Assembly (NCBI RefSeq): GCF_001413925.1
Contig: NZ_LBMJ01000001.1
Coordinates: 1,054,001 to 1,118,000 of the forward strand
From: Nonlabens sp. YIK11
Lineage (GTDB): Bacteria; Bacteroidota; Bacteroidia; Flavobacteriales; Flavobacteriaceae
Length of the DNA: 64,000 nucleotides
Reading direction: 5' to 3'
In this document: piece by piece, positions 16,374 to 25,578 of the stretch
How positions within the stretch are numbered: the stretch's first letter is position 1
Layout of the letters: each line of letters begins with the position of its first letter
Translations under genes and position numbers: made by a program
Notes under the pieces: model-generated
What the model was told of the DNA's origin: nothing
Seen by the model: the letters and a program-made list of their open reading frames with translations, nothing else
The model's database searches: none

Positions 16374-18287
16374 ATGTCTGTATTTCAACGTAACATGTCG
16401 CTTACCGGCGAGCCACCTAAATCGCTCACCGCTGGTCAAAAGATCTTCACAGCCTTAGGCTTGTTTGGCTTGGCCATTTTGATTCTGGCCAATTTCAACC
16501 TGAGTTTTCCCAATAAAACGCTGTGGCTGTCCATTGCTCTAGGTAGCATATTTGCTGGGGTCGTTGGGTTTGCCTGGTCTGCATATGCTGGCAAAAGCGC
16601 AGGAATCAAGAATGATGGTGTCTGGTTCAAATCGATTTCCAGTCGTGGTTTCTGGGCCTGGTGTGCCATACTCGCATTTAGCGGATTTTATGTCATACTC
16701 TATTTTTATCCGCAGTACTTGGGACTGGTTCAAGATGGAGATAACACTGGAGTGATTGCCTTGTTTGATCCTTTGTCCTATTTTCTAAATGGTGGACCAG
16801 CGAGCCAGTGGTTTGTCTACGGTACGTTATACACGATTGCCATACTTTCCTTTGGGATCAAGTTTATCTGGAAATACCGCCACAATAGATATGAAATGAT
16901 ACGCACAGGTAGTGTGATGTTTTTCCAGACGGCCTTTGCGTTTATCATCCCTGAAATAATGACAGGCTTGAATCAGCCGTATTATGACTTTAAAAACATC
17001 TGGCCATTGAACTATGATTTATTTAATGGATATAAAATTGATGAGTTTTTACGTGCTGGGAATTTTGGGGTAGCGATGTTGATTTTTGGCGTGGCATCCA
17101 TTTTTGTGATCACACCTATTCTCACCTACAAATACGGGAAACGCTGGTATTGTAGCTGGGTTTGTGGCTGCGGTGGTCTGGCAGAAACTGCCGGAGATTC
17201 CTTTAGACAACTATCCAATAAAAAGAAGTACGCCTGGAACGTCGAGCGATGGGTCATTCACAGCGTGGTCGTATTTGCGGTGGTCATGACGACCGCAGTA
17301 GTGTACTCATATTTAAAAGGAAATGAATCGGCGAGCAGTATAGGTAGCTGGAATGACTTTAGCAACAAAGTAGTTTTTATAGGCGCTCAAAATCAAAAAC
17401 CAGTTCATGAAGTGGTCCTTGCTGCACAAGAAGCTGGTGCATCGCGTGTAGTGTATCTAGATCGCACCGAAGGTGACACGCCTATAGAATTACAGTCAAC
17501 TGAAGGTGTCAACATCCCATTTGATGTGGTCAAGGAAGAAAACAACTCTCAAGGCCTTACTCAGATCATGGACCAACAACAGGCTACGTTATTACCCATG
17601 GATCGCAGTAAAGAGGATATTTTCATTGACAAGGGTACAGAAAGCGTCATTTATGATAACGTCTGGCTAAGTAAGGAATTCTTTGTTTGGGGCGTTGTTG
17701 GGTTACTGACGCTGGTTTTTGGATTGGTGTTTTTATTCCGTCGGGAGCAGCTTGCCAAAGATGCTAAAATAGGCGCCGTTGCCTACTTTGTGATTGTCAT
17801 TGGACTGTTGCTTTTCACCTATACGGATGGCTCTGGGAAACTCTTTCTGTTTGAATCCTGGAAGCTCAATCAGTTCTACGGGTTTTTGATAGGCGCCGTC
17901 TTTTCTGGTGTGATAGGTACAGGCTTTTACCCCATTTTTGGGAATCGTGTTTGGTGTCGTTTTGGCTGTCCCATGGCGGCAATATTGGGCTTTCAACAGC
18001 GTATGTTCTCAAGATTTAGAATCACTACCAATGGCGGTCAATGTATCTCTTGCGGGAACTGCTCGACGTATTGTGAGATGGGAATCGACGTACGTGCCTA
18101 TGCCCAGAAAGGTGAGAACATCGTGCGCTCCAGCTGCGTAGGCTGTGGGATTTGTAGTGCCGTGTGTCCACGTGGCGTCTTGAAATTGGAAAACGGTCCC
18201 ATGGAAGGTCGCATCAATAGCGAGGCTGTTTTGTTGGGTCAGGATCCAGATTTGATGGCTTTGTTAAGCGATCACAAATCTGCTTAA
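16374..18287 (+). CDS. Membrane 4Fe-4S polyferredoxin (NapH/NosR-like)
   Basis: A 637-residue membrane protein with about seven to eight hydrophobic segments. It has the NapH-type cysteine motif WYCSWVCGCGG near residue 260 and WCRFGCPM near 526, then two ferredoxin motifs CISCGNCSTYC (about 556) and CVGCGICSAVCPRG (about 587) for two 4Fe-4S clusters. A soluble loop (about 310-430), probably outside the membrane, lies between the halves. The architecture matches electron-transfer proteins of the NapH/NosR/CcoG superfamily. The electron acceptor is unknown. It is likely the partner of the oxidoreductase just upstream. Confidence 0.85.
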   Translation: MSVFQRNMSLTGEPPKSLTAGQKIFTALGLFGLAILILANFNLSFPNKTLWLSIALGSIFAGVVGFAWSAYAGKSAGIKNDGVWFKSISSRGFWAWCAILAFSGFYVILYFYPQYLGLVQDGDNTGVIALFDPLSYFLNGGPASQWFVYGTLYTIAILSFGIKFIWKYRHNRYEMIRTGSVMFFQTAFAFIIPEIMTGLNQPYYDFKNIWPLNYDLFNGYKIDEFLRAGNFGVAMLIFGVASIFVITPILTYKYGKRWYCSWVCGCGGLAETAGDSFRQLSNKKKYAWNVERWVIHSVVVFAVVMTTAVVYSYLKGNESASSIGSWNDFSNKVVFIGAQNQKPVHEVVLAAQEAGASRVVYLDRTEGDTPIELQSTEGVNIPFDVVKEENNSQGLTQIMDQQQATLLPMDRSKEDIFIDKGTESVIYDNVWLSKEFFVWGVVGLLTLVFGLVFLFRREQLAKDAKIGAVAYFVIVIGLLLFTYTDGSGKLFLFESWKLNQFYGFLIGAVFSGVIGTGFYPIFGNRVWCRFGCPMAAILGFQQRMFSRFRITTNGGQCISCGNCSTYCEMGIDVRAYAQKGENIVRSSCVGCGICSAVCPRGVLKLENGPMEGRINSEAVLLGQDPDLMALLSDHKSA

Positions 18288-18329
18288 AGAACCACTGATT
18301 TTATTTTGCAGAAAACTGTTTTGAGAGTT

Positions 18330-18345
18330 CGCTTTCGCGAAAGCG
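18330..18345. repeat. Palindromic repeat copy 7 (perfect), intergenic
   Basis: Perfect core in the 149-base gap between polyferredoxin and SDR genes. Confidence 0.9.
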
Positions 18346-18436
18346 AATACATCATCCATCATTTTCTAGACATCAGATTTTCTAAGTTCCTTAACTGCCT
18401 TGCCTTGATTTAGTTTCTAACTTAGAAATAAAAATC

Positions 18437-19171
18437 ATGAAAAAGACAGTCATAGTAACAGGAGCGGCCAGTGGTCTAGGTGAGGCGATCGCATTGAGAT
18501 TTGGTAAAGAAGGCTATAATGTGGTGGTTTCTGACATCCAGGAAGAAGCGGCAAATAAAGTAGTAACTGCCATTCAAGATGCTGGCGGTACTGCTCATTT
18601 TATCAAAGCCAACGTTGCCAGTAAATCCGAATGCGAGAATTTAGTCAAGAAAACTGTAGAAAAATATGGTGGACTGGACGCCGCGGTAAATAATGCTGGG
18701 ATAGGTGGTGAGATGGCGCTGTCTGCAGATTATTCCCAAGAGAGCTATGAAAAAGTAATCGACATCAATCAACATGGTGTTTTTTACGGTTGCCAGGCGC
18801 AAATACCAGCCATGCTCAAAAATGGCGGAGCGATTGTTAACATGTCTAGTATATTGGGATCCGTCGGGTCACCACAATCGGTAGCTTATGTAATGGCAAA
18901 GCATGCAGTCGTAGGATTGACGCAAACCGCTGCCATAGAATATGCACAAAAAGGAGTGCGCATCAACGCTGTAGGTCCAGGATACATCCAGACGCCATTA
19001 CTGGATCAAATTGATGAAGAACAAAAAGAGGCGCTGGTTTCCCAACATCCTATAGGTAGATTGGGAAAACCAGATGAAGTAGCTAATCTTGTATACTGGT
19101 TATGCAGTGATCAGGCGAGTTATGTCACTGGATCCTATTACACGGTTGATGGCGGTTATACAGCGAGGTAA
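18437..19171 (+). CDS. Short-chain dehydrogenase/reductase
   Basis: A 244-residue classical SDR. It has cofactor motif TGAASGLGEAIA (8-19), NNAGIGG (about 86-92), catalytic Ser in SSILGS and the YxxxK pair in AYVMAKHA (Tyr about 155, Lys about 159), and C-terminal SYYTVDGGYTAR. It is of the FabG/glucose-1-dehydrogenase type; the substrate is unresolved. It follows the polyferredoxin on the same strand after a 149-base gap that contains a palindromic repeat. Confidence 0.92.
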   Translation: MKKTVIVTGAASGLGEAIALRFGKEGYNVVVSDIQEEAANKVVTAIQDAGGTAHFIKANVASKSECENLVKKTVEKYGGLDAAVNNAGIGGEMALSADYSQESYEKVIDINQHGVFYGCQAQIPAMLKNGGAIVNMSSILGSVGSPQSVAYVMAKHAVVGLTQTAAIEYAQKGVRINAVGPGYIQTPLLDQIDEEQKEALVSQHPIGRLGKPDEVANLVYWLCSDQASYVTGSYYTVDGGYTAR

Positions 19172-19233
19172 TCTCTAGTCGAGAGGATACTTTCATATAT
19201 TTAAAGAACTTTTGCCGCAATACATTTCTTACT

Positions 19234-19638
19234 ATGAACTATTCTTTTGTTTTCTTTTTGGGTTTTGCAACTATATGTTTTGCTCAAAAAGCCGATTATA
19301 GTTCACTATTGAAAGAAATGGATAGTCTGAATCAGATTGAGCTAAATACAGGAGTTGATATGTTGAGCACCGAGCGAAACCATTTTATAAACCTACACGA
19401 GTTCATGAATGAAATTTACACTGATTTGATAGTTCAGGATGACGCTCAAACTCTTGTGGCAGATCAGTTAGAATGGAATAAATGGTATGATTTTGAAACA
19501 AATAGAATTTGGAATCCCATTAATAATTCACAATTTAATGAGGATACAGAACCAGGGCGTGATAGAAGAATGATAGCATATAGTGAACAAGCTGATTTAC
19601 TTCGAAAAAGGATATTGGAACTAATAGAGAAATTCTAA
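19234..19638 (+). CDS. Small secreted protein, weakly LprI/DUF1311-like
   Basis: A 134-residue protein with a short signal peptide (MNYSFVFFLGFATICFAQ). The mature part is helical, and the spacing L-x-Q-x2-W-x3-Y and AYSEQADLLRKRILELIEKF recalls the LprI/DUF1311 lysozyme-inhibitor family. The usual cysteines are missing, so the assignment is weak. Its stop abuts the stop of the convergent YpdA gene with no intervening base. Confidence 0.6.
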   Translation: MNYSFVFFLGFATICFAQKADYSSLLKEMDSLNQIELNTGVDMLSTERNHFINLHEFMNEIYTDLIVQDDAQTLVADQLEWNKWYDFETNRIWNPINNSQFNEDTEPGRDRRMIAYSEQADLLRKRILELIEKF

Positions 19639-20616
19639 TTAGACCGCAGCTTTTTCTTTGGTCTTGATATCTTCTATAATCATGGTAGCATGCACACGGC
19701 TGTTTTCTATAAACCATTTATGCGTTTCTTTACCGCCACAAATAACACCTGCTAGATAAACATTCTCAACATTGGTTTCCATGGTGTCCTCATCATACTT
19801 AGGTATCATCTTGTCACCTTGCAGGTCGATTCCCATCATGGTTAGAAAGGCAAAATTAGGCTTGTAGCCAGTTAACGCCACCACAAAATCATTCTCCAGA
19901 TCAATCGATTCTCCATTGTGGGAAATGGTGATTTCATCTTCTCTTATCTCGGTGATTTCTGAATTGAAGTAGGCTTTGATGCTACCTTCCTTAATTCGGT
20001 TTTCAATGTCTGGTTTTACCCAGTATTTTACTCGTTCTCCTATGGATTCACCACGTACCACCATGGTAACATCACCACCTTTACGGTAAATTTCAAGAGC
20101 AGCATCTACAGCACTATTACTGGCTCCAACGACAGCCACTTTCTGGAAGGCATATAAATGCGGATCATCATAATAGTGCGTGACCTTTTTGAGATCCTCA
20201 CCAGGTAATTTGAGTTTGTTGGGTATGTCGTAAAAACCGGTTGCAATAATGATGTGTTGAGCATACCATTTTCCTTTGTCGGTGATGACTTCAAATAAGT
20301 CGTTGTTGTTCACTTTGAGGACTTTCTCAAAAAGAGAAATGTTCAGTTTATTGGAGGTAGCAATGCGGCGGTAATATTCTAAAGCCTCTTGCTTGCTGGG
20401 TTTGGCTTCTTTAGAAATAAATGGAATTTCATCTATTTCCAGTTTCTCACTGGTAGAGAAGAAATGCATGTTTGTTGGGTAGTGATACAACGAGTTGACA
20501 ATAGGACCTTTCTCAATAACTACATAATTAAGCCCTGCTTTCTTAGCTTCTAGCGCGCAAGCAATACCTATAGGTCCTGCACCTATAATCAATACATCAT
20601 AAATCTTTGCATCCAT
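19639..20616 (-). CDS. ypdA: YpdA-family putative bacillithiol disulfide reductase
   Basis: A 325-residue FAD/NAD(P)H oxidoreductase. It has GAGPIGIACALEAKKAG (12-28), VVGASNSAVDAALEIYRKG (about 166) as the NADPH site, and NVYLAGVICGG near the C-terminus, which in YpdA carries the single active-site Cys. YpdA reduces bacillithiol disulfide in Firmicutes, and the family is common in Bacteroidota that make bacillithiol. No bshA-C genes are in this window. The single Cys near residue 291 is consistent with the family mechanism. Confidence 0.85.
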   Translation of the reverse strand: MDAKIYDVLIIGAGPIGIACALEAKKAGLNYVVIEKGPIVNSLYHYPTNMHFFSTSEKLEIDEIPFISKEAKPSKQEALEYYRRIATSNKLNISLFEKVLKVNNNDLFEVITDKGKWYAQHIIIATGFYDIPNKLKLPGEDLKKVTHYYDDPHLYAFQKVAVVGASNSAVDAALEIYRKGGDVTMVVRGESIGERVKYWVKPDIENRIKEGSIKAYFNSEITEIREDEITISHNGESIDLENDFVVALTGYKPNFAFLTMMGIDLQGDKMIPKYDEDTMETNVENVYLAGVICGGKETHKWFIENSRVHATMIIEDIKTKEKAAV

Positions 20617-20698
20617 AATGGTAAAGATAATGGCTGATTCACAGCTAAGTCAAAAAGAAAGGTAAAAACAATCGCTAAACCTATAGTGATCTCAAAAG

Positions 20699-21133
20699 TT
20701 ATTCTTGCCGGCGCATTTCTGCCTGTCTCATAGACATACCGTCAATGATTTCAAATAATTCTTTTGAGCTGATGGGTTCATCGCGTTCCTCTTTGACGGT
20801 GCCGTCTAGACCAATGAGTACGACTTTAAATCGATCATCCTTTTGCATGAACTCTGTAAAGAGATCTGTAGTGGCATTCCATTTTTCAGATTTTGCTCCA
20901 GTGAAATCGTTCAATCTCACCTCGCTGGGCAATACTTGATACATGAGTAATTTACGCTCTTCACAACCTGCGCTGGCTTCCTTAAGATCAGAAATCTGCT
21001 TACGGTACTCTGTAGCATCTGAACCATTATTGAATACTAGAATCAATCGGTTTTTCCATTGATGCGTTTTAAGATCTTGAGAATTCATAGTGCCTGTGAT
21101 TAGGATGAGTATGTAGAAAAGAAATCTGCTCAT
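20699..21133 (-). CDS. DUF4174 secreted protein
   Basis: A 144-residue protein with a signal peptide (MSRFLFYILILITGTMNSQ). The rest matches DUF4174 by HQWKNRLILVFNN at the mature start and LIGLDGTVKEERDEPISSKELFEIIDGMSMRQAEM at the end, a thioredoxin-like fold without CxxC. Function is unknown; relatives in other bacteria are periplasmic. Confidence 0.82.
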   Translation of the reverse strand: MSRFLFYILILITGTMNSQDLKTHQWKNRLILVFNNGSDATEYRKQISDLKEASAGCEERKLLMYQVLPSEVRLNDFTGAKSEKWNATTDLFTEFMQKDDRFKVVLIGLDGTVKEERDEPISSKELFEIIDGMSMRQAEMRRQE

Positions 21134-21247
21134 ACCATAAATGTAACCTATGAACTTGAGATCAACACGCTGCTTAACGCAGATTTAATGCTCCATCAAA
21201 GAGGCTGCTGATACGACCGTAGATCAATGTTATGACACATCAACCAT

Positions 21248-22087
21248 TTAGGACAAGGCCTCAATTTCTGTAGTCAAATCCACAAATTCCTGAACTGATA
21301 TTTGCTCTGGTCTCAAATCAAATATCTCACGTTCCCGCATGGCATCTGGTAAGTCCATAGATTTCAAGGAATTTCTTAGGGTCTTGCGTCGCTGGTTAAA
21401 TGCCAATTTTACAACTTGTCTAAGCTTGTCATAAGAGCAGGAGAGCTGGTCGTGATTCGGCTTTCGCTTGAGCGATAAAACACCACTATGTACTCGTGGT
21501 GGCGGATCAAAAACTTCTGGACCTACCGTGAAGAGATATTCAGCATCATAATAAGCTTGCGTCAAAACCGATAGAATCCCATAGGTTTTTGAGCCGTGCT
21601 GCGCGCAAATGCGCTGCGCCACTTCTTTTTGAAACATCCCACCAAATTCAGGAATCTGATCCCGATTTTCAACTGTTTTGAAAACGATTTGCGTACTAAT
21701 ATTATATGGGAAATTACCTATGATCGCAAAAGGTTGGTCACCATAAATCTCCGTCAAATCCTTTTGCAAAAAGTCTGTTTCTATGACTTCAAAAGTTTGA
21801 GGCGTCACAATTTTTGCATGCTCAATAGGAAAGGAATGTTTGAGATACACCACAGACTCGCTGTCCAGTTCCAGTGCGGTAACCTTGATGCCTTTTCTTA
21901 TGACGTGTTTTGTAAGCACACCTGTTCCAGGACCTATTTCCAGCACTTGATCGTAGCCTTTATAAGAAAGCGAGTCTGCAATCTGTATGGCGACGTTTTC
22001 ATCCTTGAGAAAGTGTTGTCCCAGATGCTTTTTGGCGGTAACGCCTTTATCCTGTGTGGTGTATTTTTTAAATTGCTTTTTAGCCAA
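21248..22087 (-). CDS. rsmA: 16S rRNA (adenine1518-N6/adenine1519-N6)-dimethyltransferase
   Basis: RsmA (KsgA) dimethylates two adjacent adenines in the 3' hairpin of 16S rRNA during small-subunit maturation. The 279-residue protein has [15 protein letters not shown] at the N-terminus, the SAM motif [15 protein letters not shown] (about 45-59), and the catalytic [20 protein letters not shown] in the C-terminal domain is diagnostic. It lies downstream of the DUF4286 gene on the same strand. Confidence 0.97.
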   Translation of the reverse strand: MAKKQFKKYTTQDKGVTAKKHLGQHFLKDENVAIQIADSLSYKGYDQVLEIGPGTGVLTKHVIRKGIKVTALELDSESVVYLKHSFPIEHAKIVTPQTFEVIETDFLQKDLTEIYGDQPFAIIGNFPYNISTQIVFKTVENRDQIPEFGGMFQKEVAQRICAQHGSKTYGILSVLTQAYYDAEYLFTVGPEVFDPPPRVHSGVLSLKRKPNHDQLSCSYDKLRQVVKLAFNQRRKTLRNSLKSMDLPDAMREREIFDLRPEQISVQEFVDLTTEIEALS

Positions 22088-22107
22088 ATCTTGGTTTTCT
22101 AACCTAA

Positions 22108-22437
22108 TTAATTCATGTTTCCAGTCACTCGATATTCATCGATCATATCCAGTTCTGTCCTAAAAGAGAGCACTCTGTCACCAAATTTTTTGACGGCTTC
22201 CTGGCGCAATGCCGGTGCGTGCTTCTCATAGTATAGTTCCAGTGCCTCACGGCTGGAAGCTTTATATTGAATGGAAAAAGTACTGCTGCCATCTTGCTCT
22301 TCTACCATGACTCTAGTCAATCGAGCATCCATGAACAAGCCAGTGCCCAACACCTGTGCGATGTGCTCACGCGTCCATTCCAGCCATTCTTTTTCCAGTG
22401 ATTGTGCCATGTTACTGGTCACGTTGTAAATTACCAT
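22108..22437 (-). CDS. DUF4286 family protein
   Basis: Starting at 22437 gives [21 protein letters not shown], the usual N-terminus of this 109-residue family; an upstream in-frame ATG at 22467 lies inside the preceding gene and is not used. The fold is a ferredoxin-like alpha/beta sandwich, by family knowledge. The ending [18 protein letters not shown] is typical. Function is unknown. It sits between the TPR gene and rsmA in one run of same-strand genes. Confidence 0.82.
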   Translation of the reverse strand: MVIYNVTSNMAQSLEKEWLEWTREHIAQVLGTGLFMDARLTRVMVEEQDGSSTFSIQYKASSREALELYYEKHAPALRQEAVKKFGDRVLSFRTELDMIDEYRVTGNMN

Positions 22438-22441
22438 GTAC

Positions 22442-24232
22442 TTATATTTCGCTAGTTTCAAAATCACCTCTCAACCTGCGGTAACGACGTCTGGCATCAA
22501 TAAAAAAGATACTGTCTGCATGGTTGTAGATGATTTTCTCATAAATCTTTTGAGCCTCTTCTGGTTGCTGTAATTTTTCTTCCAGCAGCATTCCCAAACG
22601 GTAGAGAGCATCGTCTGCCAGGATTCCATCGCCAAAGTTGTCTATAATCGACCTATAATTTTCTTGGGCTTTTTGCCATTTTCCATCCAGTTCGAACAGC
22701 TTTGCCTGTTGTAAAAGCGCCTCGTCTTCAATGTCGTCTCCTTTATGCTCTTGCAATAAGGCCTCGTAGAGAGATAAGGCCTCTTGGTTTTTGTTTTGAT
22801 ATTGTTTTAGTTCCGCTTTCGCGAAAGCTTTCAACGCCACAAACGTCGTGTCATACAAAGAGTGATCACTTATGGTCAGGCTTAATTGCATGGCGTCGTT
22901 TGCGATCAACTTACTGGTCGCACCACGCAAGACTTTGAGTTGCGTCAGGCTCCATTTAAAATCACCCTGAAAATAACTGGTACGCGCCACCTTGAACTGA
23001 GATTCTTGGGCAATTTCAGAATCTGGTAGGTCATTTTGTATCTGGCTGTATAAAATGAGGGCACGATTGAATTGCTCCTGCAACACGAGAATATCTGCCA
23101 GTAGCATTTTTACCTCTGCCTTTTGAAAGCTGGCTAGTTTTTGTTGCTCCAGCGCTGTCAACAAATCAATTGCCTGCTGGTAATCACCAGATTTAAACGC
23201 CATAAAGTTGGCATAATCCAGCTGTAGTAAAAAAGATTCTTCTGCTTTACCATACTGCTCGAGCATGGATTCATACTTAGTTTTTATTGCTGGGTAGTCT
23301 GTAACTTGGGCATTTGCCGTTTCTATTTTGAGTTGTAGCACTTGAGCGAGATATCTAATACGCTCCACCTGGCTGGTCTCAACGATGTATTCCAGAATAT
23401 TTTGTGCCGCGAGATCGTCATTCTCTTCATTTGCTGTGGCGGCCAGATCCATTAGGCCAAACATATTTTCCTTAGTCCGATTATAAATCGCCTTTTCCTG
23501 GATGAAGGCCGCGTTAAAATCCTTTTGCTGCACAAACAGCCAACTCAAGATCTGATTGTACAATAGTTTAGGCTCTTTACGCAGGCGCAATAACAAAGCT
23601 TTACGTAATGCCTGGTTACTTTCTGTAGCGGCATCGTCAGTAACATACTGTGAGAACACTGCCTGAATACGCGGCACGATCTGCTCATTATTTTCCATGA
23701 GGTCGATGTATTTTTCAAACATCAACTCCAACTCACCTTGTTCACCATACAGCCTTGCGGTCTGGAAGTTGTAGTCCATACTGGGATCTACTTTCATGGT
23801 GCGCTCATAACTTTCTATGGCTTCTTTAAGAAGACTGCGTCTTTCAAATGACTGTGCAATGTTGTATCCATATTTAGGAATGGAATCAATTTGCTGTATC
23901 GCGATTTGATAATAATCGCTGGCAAGACTGTCTTTGCCTTGCAGACTGGCGTTGTAACCTTTTTCTATAGGGAACAAGAGCTTGTTGTAGGCCGTTTTTT
24001 CACCTGTGTCCAATAAACTATCTGCACGTTTATAATTTTCCAACTGTTGCTGGAAACCTACCATGCGAAATAGGATATTAAAATTCCGATTGTTCGTAGC
24101 ATAAGCCTTTGCATAGATGGCATAGGCTTTTTCATATTCTCCTTGATCTGCATAGTTGTCTGCCAGTTGCAAGTTTTGGGCGTGACCCAAACAGGCAAAG
24201 GACATCATGAGAAAAAGAAAGATATACTTCAT
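22442..24232 (-). CDS. Large secreted TPR protein
   Basis: A 596-residue exported protein with signal peptide MKYIFLFLMMSFACLGHAQ. Tetratricopeptide repeats cover nearly all of the mature sequence (for example GEYEKAYAIYAKAYAT near the start and GDYQQAIDLLTALEQQ, LYEALLQEHKGDDIEDEALLQ later). The last third resembles YbgF/BamD-type TPR proteins. A periplasmic scaffold role is likely. Near residue 472 the KAFAKAELKQ helix contains a palindromic repeat copy read as AFAKA, which fits the Ala-rich TPR helix. Confidence 0.85.
   Translation of the reverse strand: MKYIFLFLMMSFACLGHAQNLQLADNYADQGEYEKAYAIYAKAYATNNRNFNILFRMVGFQQQLENYKRADSLLDTGEKTAYNKLLFPIEKGYNASLQGKDSLASDYYQIAIQQIDSIPKYGYNIAQSFERRSLLKEAIESYERTMKVDPSMDYNFQTARLYGEQGELELMFEKYIDLMENNEQIVPRIQAVFSQYVTDDAATESNQALRKALLLRLRKEPKLLYNQILSWLFVQQKDFNAAFIQEKAIYNRTKENMFGLMDLAATANEENDDLAAQNILEYIVETSQVERIRYLAQVLQLKIETANAQVTDYPAIKTKYESMLEQYGKAEESFLLQLDYANFMAFKSGDYQQAIDLLTALEQQKLASFQKAEVKMLLADILVLQEQFNRALILYSQIQNDLPDSEIAQESQFKVARTSYFQGDFKWSLTQLKVLRGATSKLIANDAMQLSLTISDHSLYDTTFVALKAFAKAELKQYQNKNQEALSLYEALLQEHKGDDIEDEALLQQAKLFELDGKWQKAQENYRSIIDNFGDGILADDALYRLGMLLEEKLQQPEEAQKIYEKIIYNHADSIFFIDARRRYRRLRGDFETSEI
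22814..22829. repeat. Palindromic repeat copy 8 (one mismatch), in TPR gene
   Basis: Last base is T instead of G; codes for AFAKA in a TPR helix. Confidence 0.85.
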
Positions 24233-24238
24233 TTAGTT

Positions 24239-25510
24239 TTAATCTATGCGATCAAACCCGCAATAGGGAATGAGCACTTTAGGGATATTGATGTGGTCTT
24301 CTTCTTGGAAATTTTCTAAAATGGAAGCCAAAATGCGTGGTAACGCCAGTGCGCTACCGTTCAACGTATGAGCCAATTCTGTGCCATTATCACCGTTTCT
24401 GTATCTCAATTTCAAGCGGTTGGCTTGGAAAGTTTTGAAATTTGATACACTACTCACTTCCAACCATTTTTCCTGTGCGGTGCTATACACCTCAAAATCG
24501 TAAGTAAGTGTAGAGGTGAAACCTAGATCGCCGCCGCAAAGACGTAAAATTCTATAAGGCAACTCCAGTTCTTCCAAAATCCCCTTGACATGAACGACCA
24601 TCGCATCAAGCGCGCTATCGCTTTGATCTGGATGCTCAATTCTCAGTATTTCAACCTTGTCAAATTGATGCAGTCTGTTAAGTCCACGTACGTGTGCTCC
24701 ATAACTACCAGCCTCACGACGGAAACATGGCGTATAACCTGTCATCGCAATAGGCAGATCTTTTTGTTCCAATAAATCACCACGATATAGATTGGTAATA
24801 GGAACTTCTGCAGTAGGTATCAAATAAAGATCGTCTATACCTACATGATACATTTGACCTTCCTTGTCTGGCAGCTGTCCAGTTCCATAACCACTTTCTT
24901 CATTGACTAGATGAGGCACCTGCATTTCTTCATAACCAGCTGCGGTGTTTTTATCCAGAAAATAGTTGATCAAGGCACGCTGTAATCTGGCACCTTTTCT
25001 TTTATAAACTGGGAAGCCAGCACCTGTGATTTTATTACCTAATTCAAAATCAATGATATCGTATTTCTTTGCAAGTTCCCAGTGCGGCTGCGCGTTCCCT
25101 ACCAGCGTTGGAATCGTGCCATGTTGAGAAACAACCTCGTTATCTTCATCGCTGTTTCCAGCAGGAACGCTTTCTTGTGGTATGTTGGGAATTAAATAAA
25201 GAACAGACTGCAATCCTTCAACGGCGTTGTTGAGCTGCTCGCTCAGGTCCTTTGATTTTTCCTTTAGTTCTCCGGTTTGTGCCTTGAGATTGTTGGCTTC
25301 TTCTGCCTGTCCAGATTTGAATAGATTTCCTATTTCCTTAGATAACAGGTTGCTTTTTGCCAGCGTCTCGTCCAGTTGAGTTTGCAAGGAACGACGTTTT
25401 TCATCCATCGCGATCGCTTTTTCAAAAAGCGGTGCGGCGTCGATATTTCTCTTTTTTAATGCTTTTACAAAGTCATCTTTATGCTCACGAATGGCTGCAA
25501 TCTGTAACAT
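24239..25510 (-). CDS. serS: Seryl-tRNA synthetase
   Basis: A class II aminoacyl-tRNA synthetase that charges tRNA-Ser. The start at 25510 (MLQIAAIREHKDDFVKALKKRN) is the normal SerRS N-terminus; an in-frame ATG at 25570 adds 20 unrelated residues. Residues about 25-110 form the long coiled-coil arm that contacts the tRNA. Motif 2 is FRREAGSYGAHVRGLNRLHQF, with motif 3 at NGTELAHTLNGSALALPRIL near the C-terminus. The length of 423 is usual. Confidence 0.97.
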   Translation of the reverse strand: MLQIAAIREHKDDFVKALKKRNIDAAPLFEKAIAMDEKRRSLQTQLDETLAKSNLLSKEIGNLFKSGQAEEANNLKAQTGELKEKSKDLSEQLNNAVEGLQSVLYLIPNIPQESVPAGNSDEDNEVVSQHGTIPTLVGNAQPHWELAKKYDIIDFELGNKITGAGFPVYKRKGARLQRALINYFLDKNTAAGYEEMQVPHLVNEESGYGTGQLPDKEGQMYHVGIDDLYLIPTAEVPITNLYRGDLLEQKDLPIAMTGYTPCFRREAGSYGAHVRGLNRLHQFDKVEILRIEHPDQSDSALDAMVVHVKGILEELELPYRILRLCGGDLGFTSTLTYDFEVYSTAQEKWLEVSSVSNFKTFQANRLKLRYRNGDNGTELAHTLNGSALALPRILASILENFQEEDHINIPKVLIPYCGFDRID

Positions 25511-25578
25511 GGGAATCGTTAAATAGTAAGTGTCAAAATTACTATTTCTATCAAGAAAAATAGCAGGCAATCACTGCT

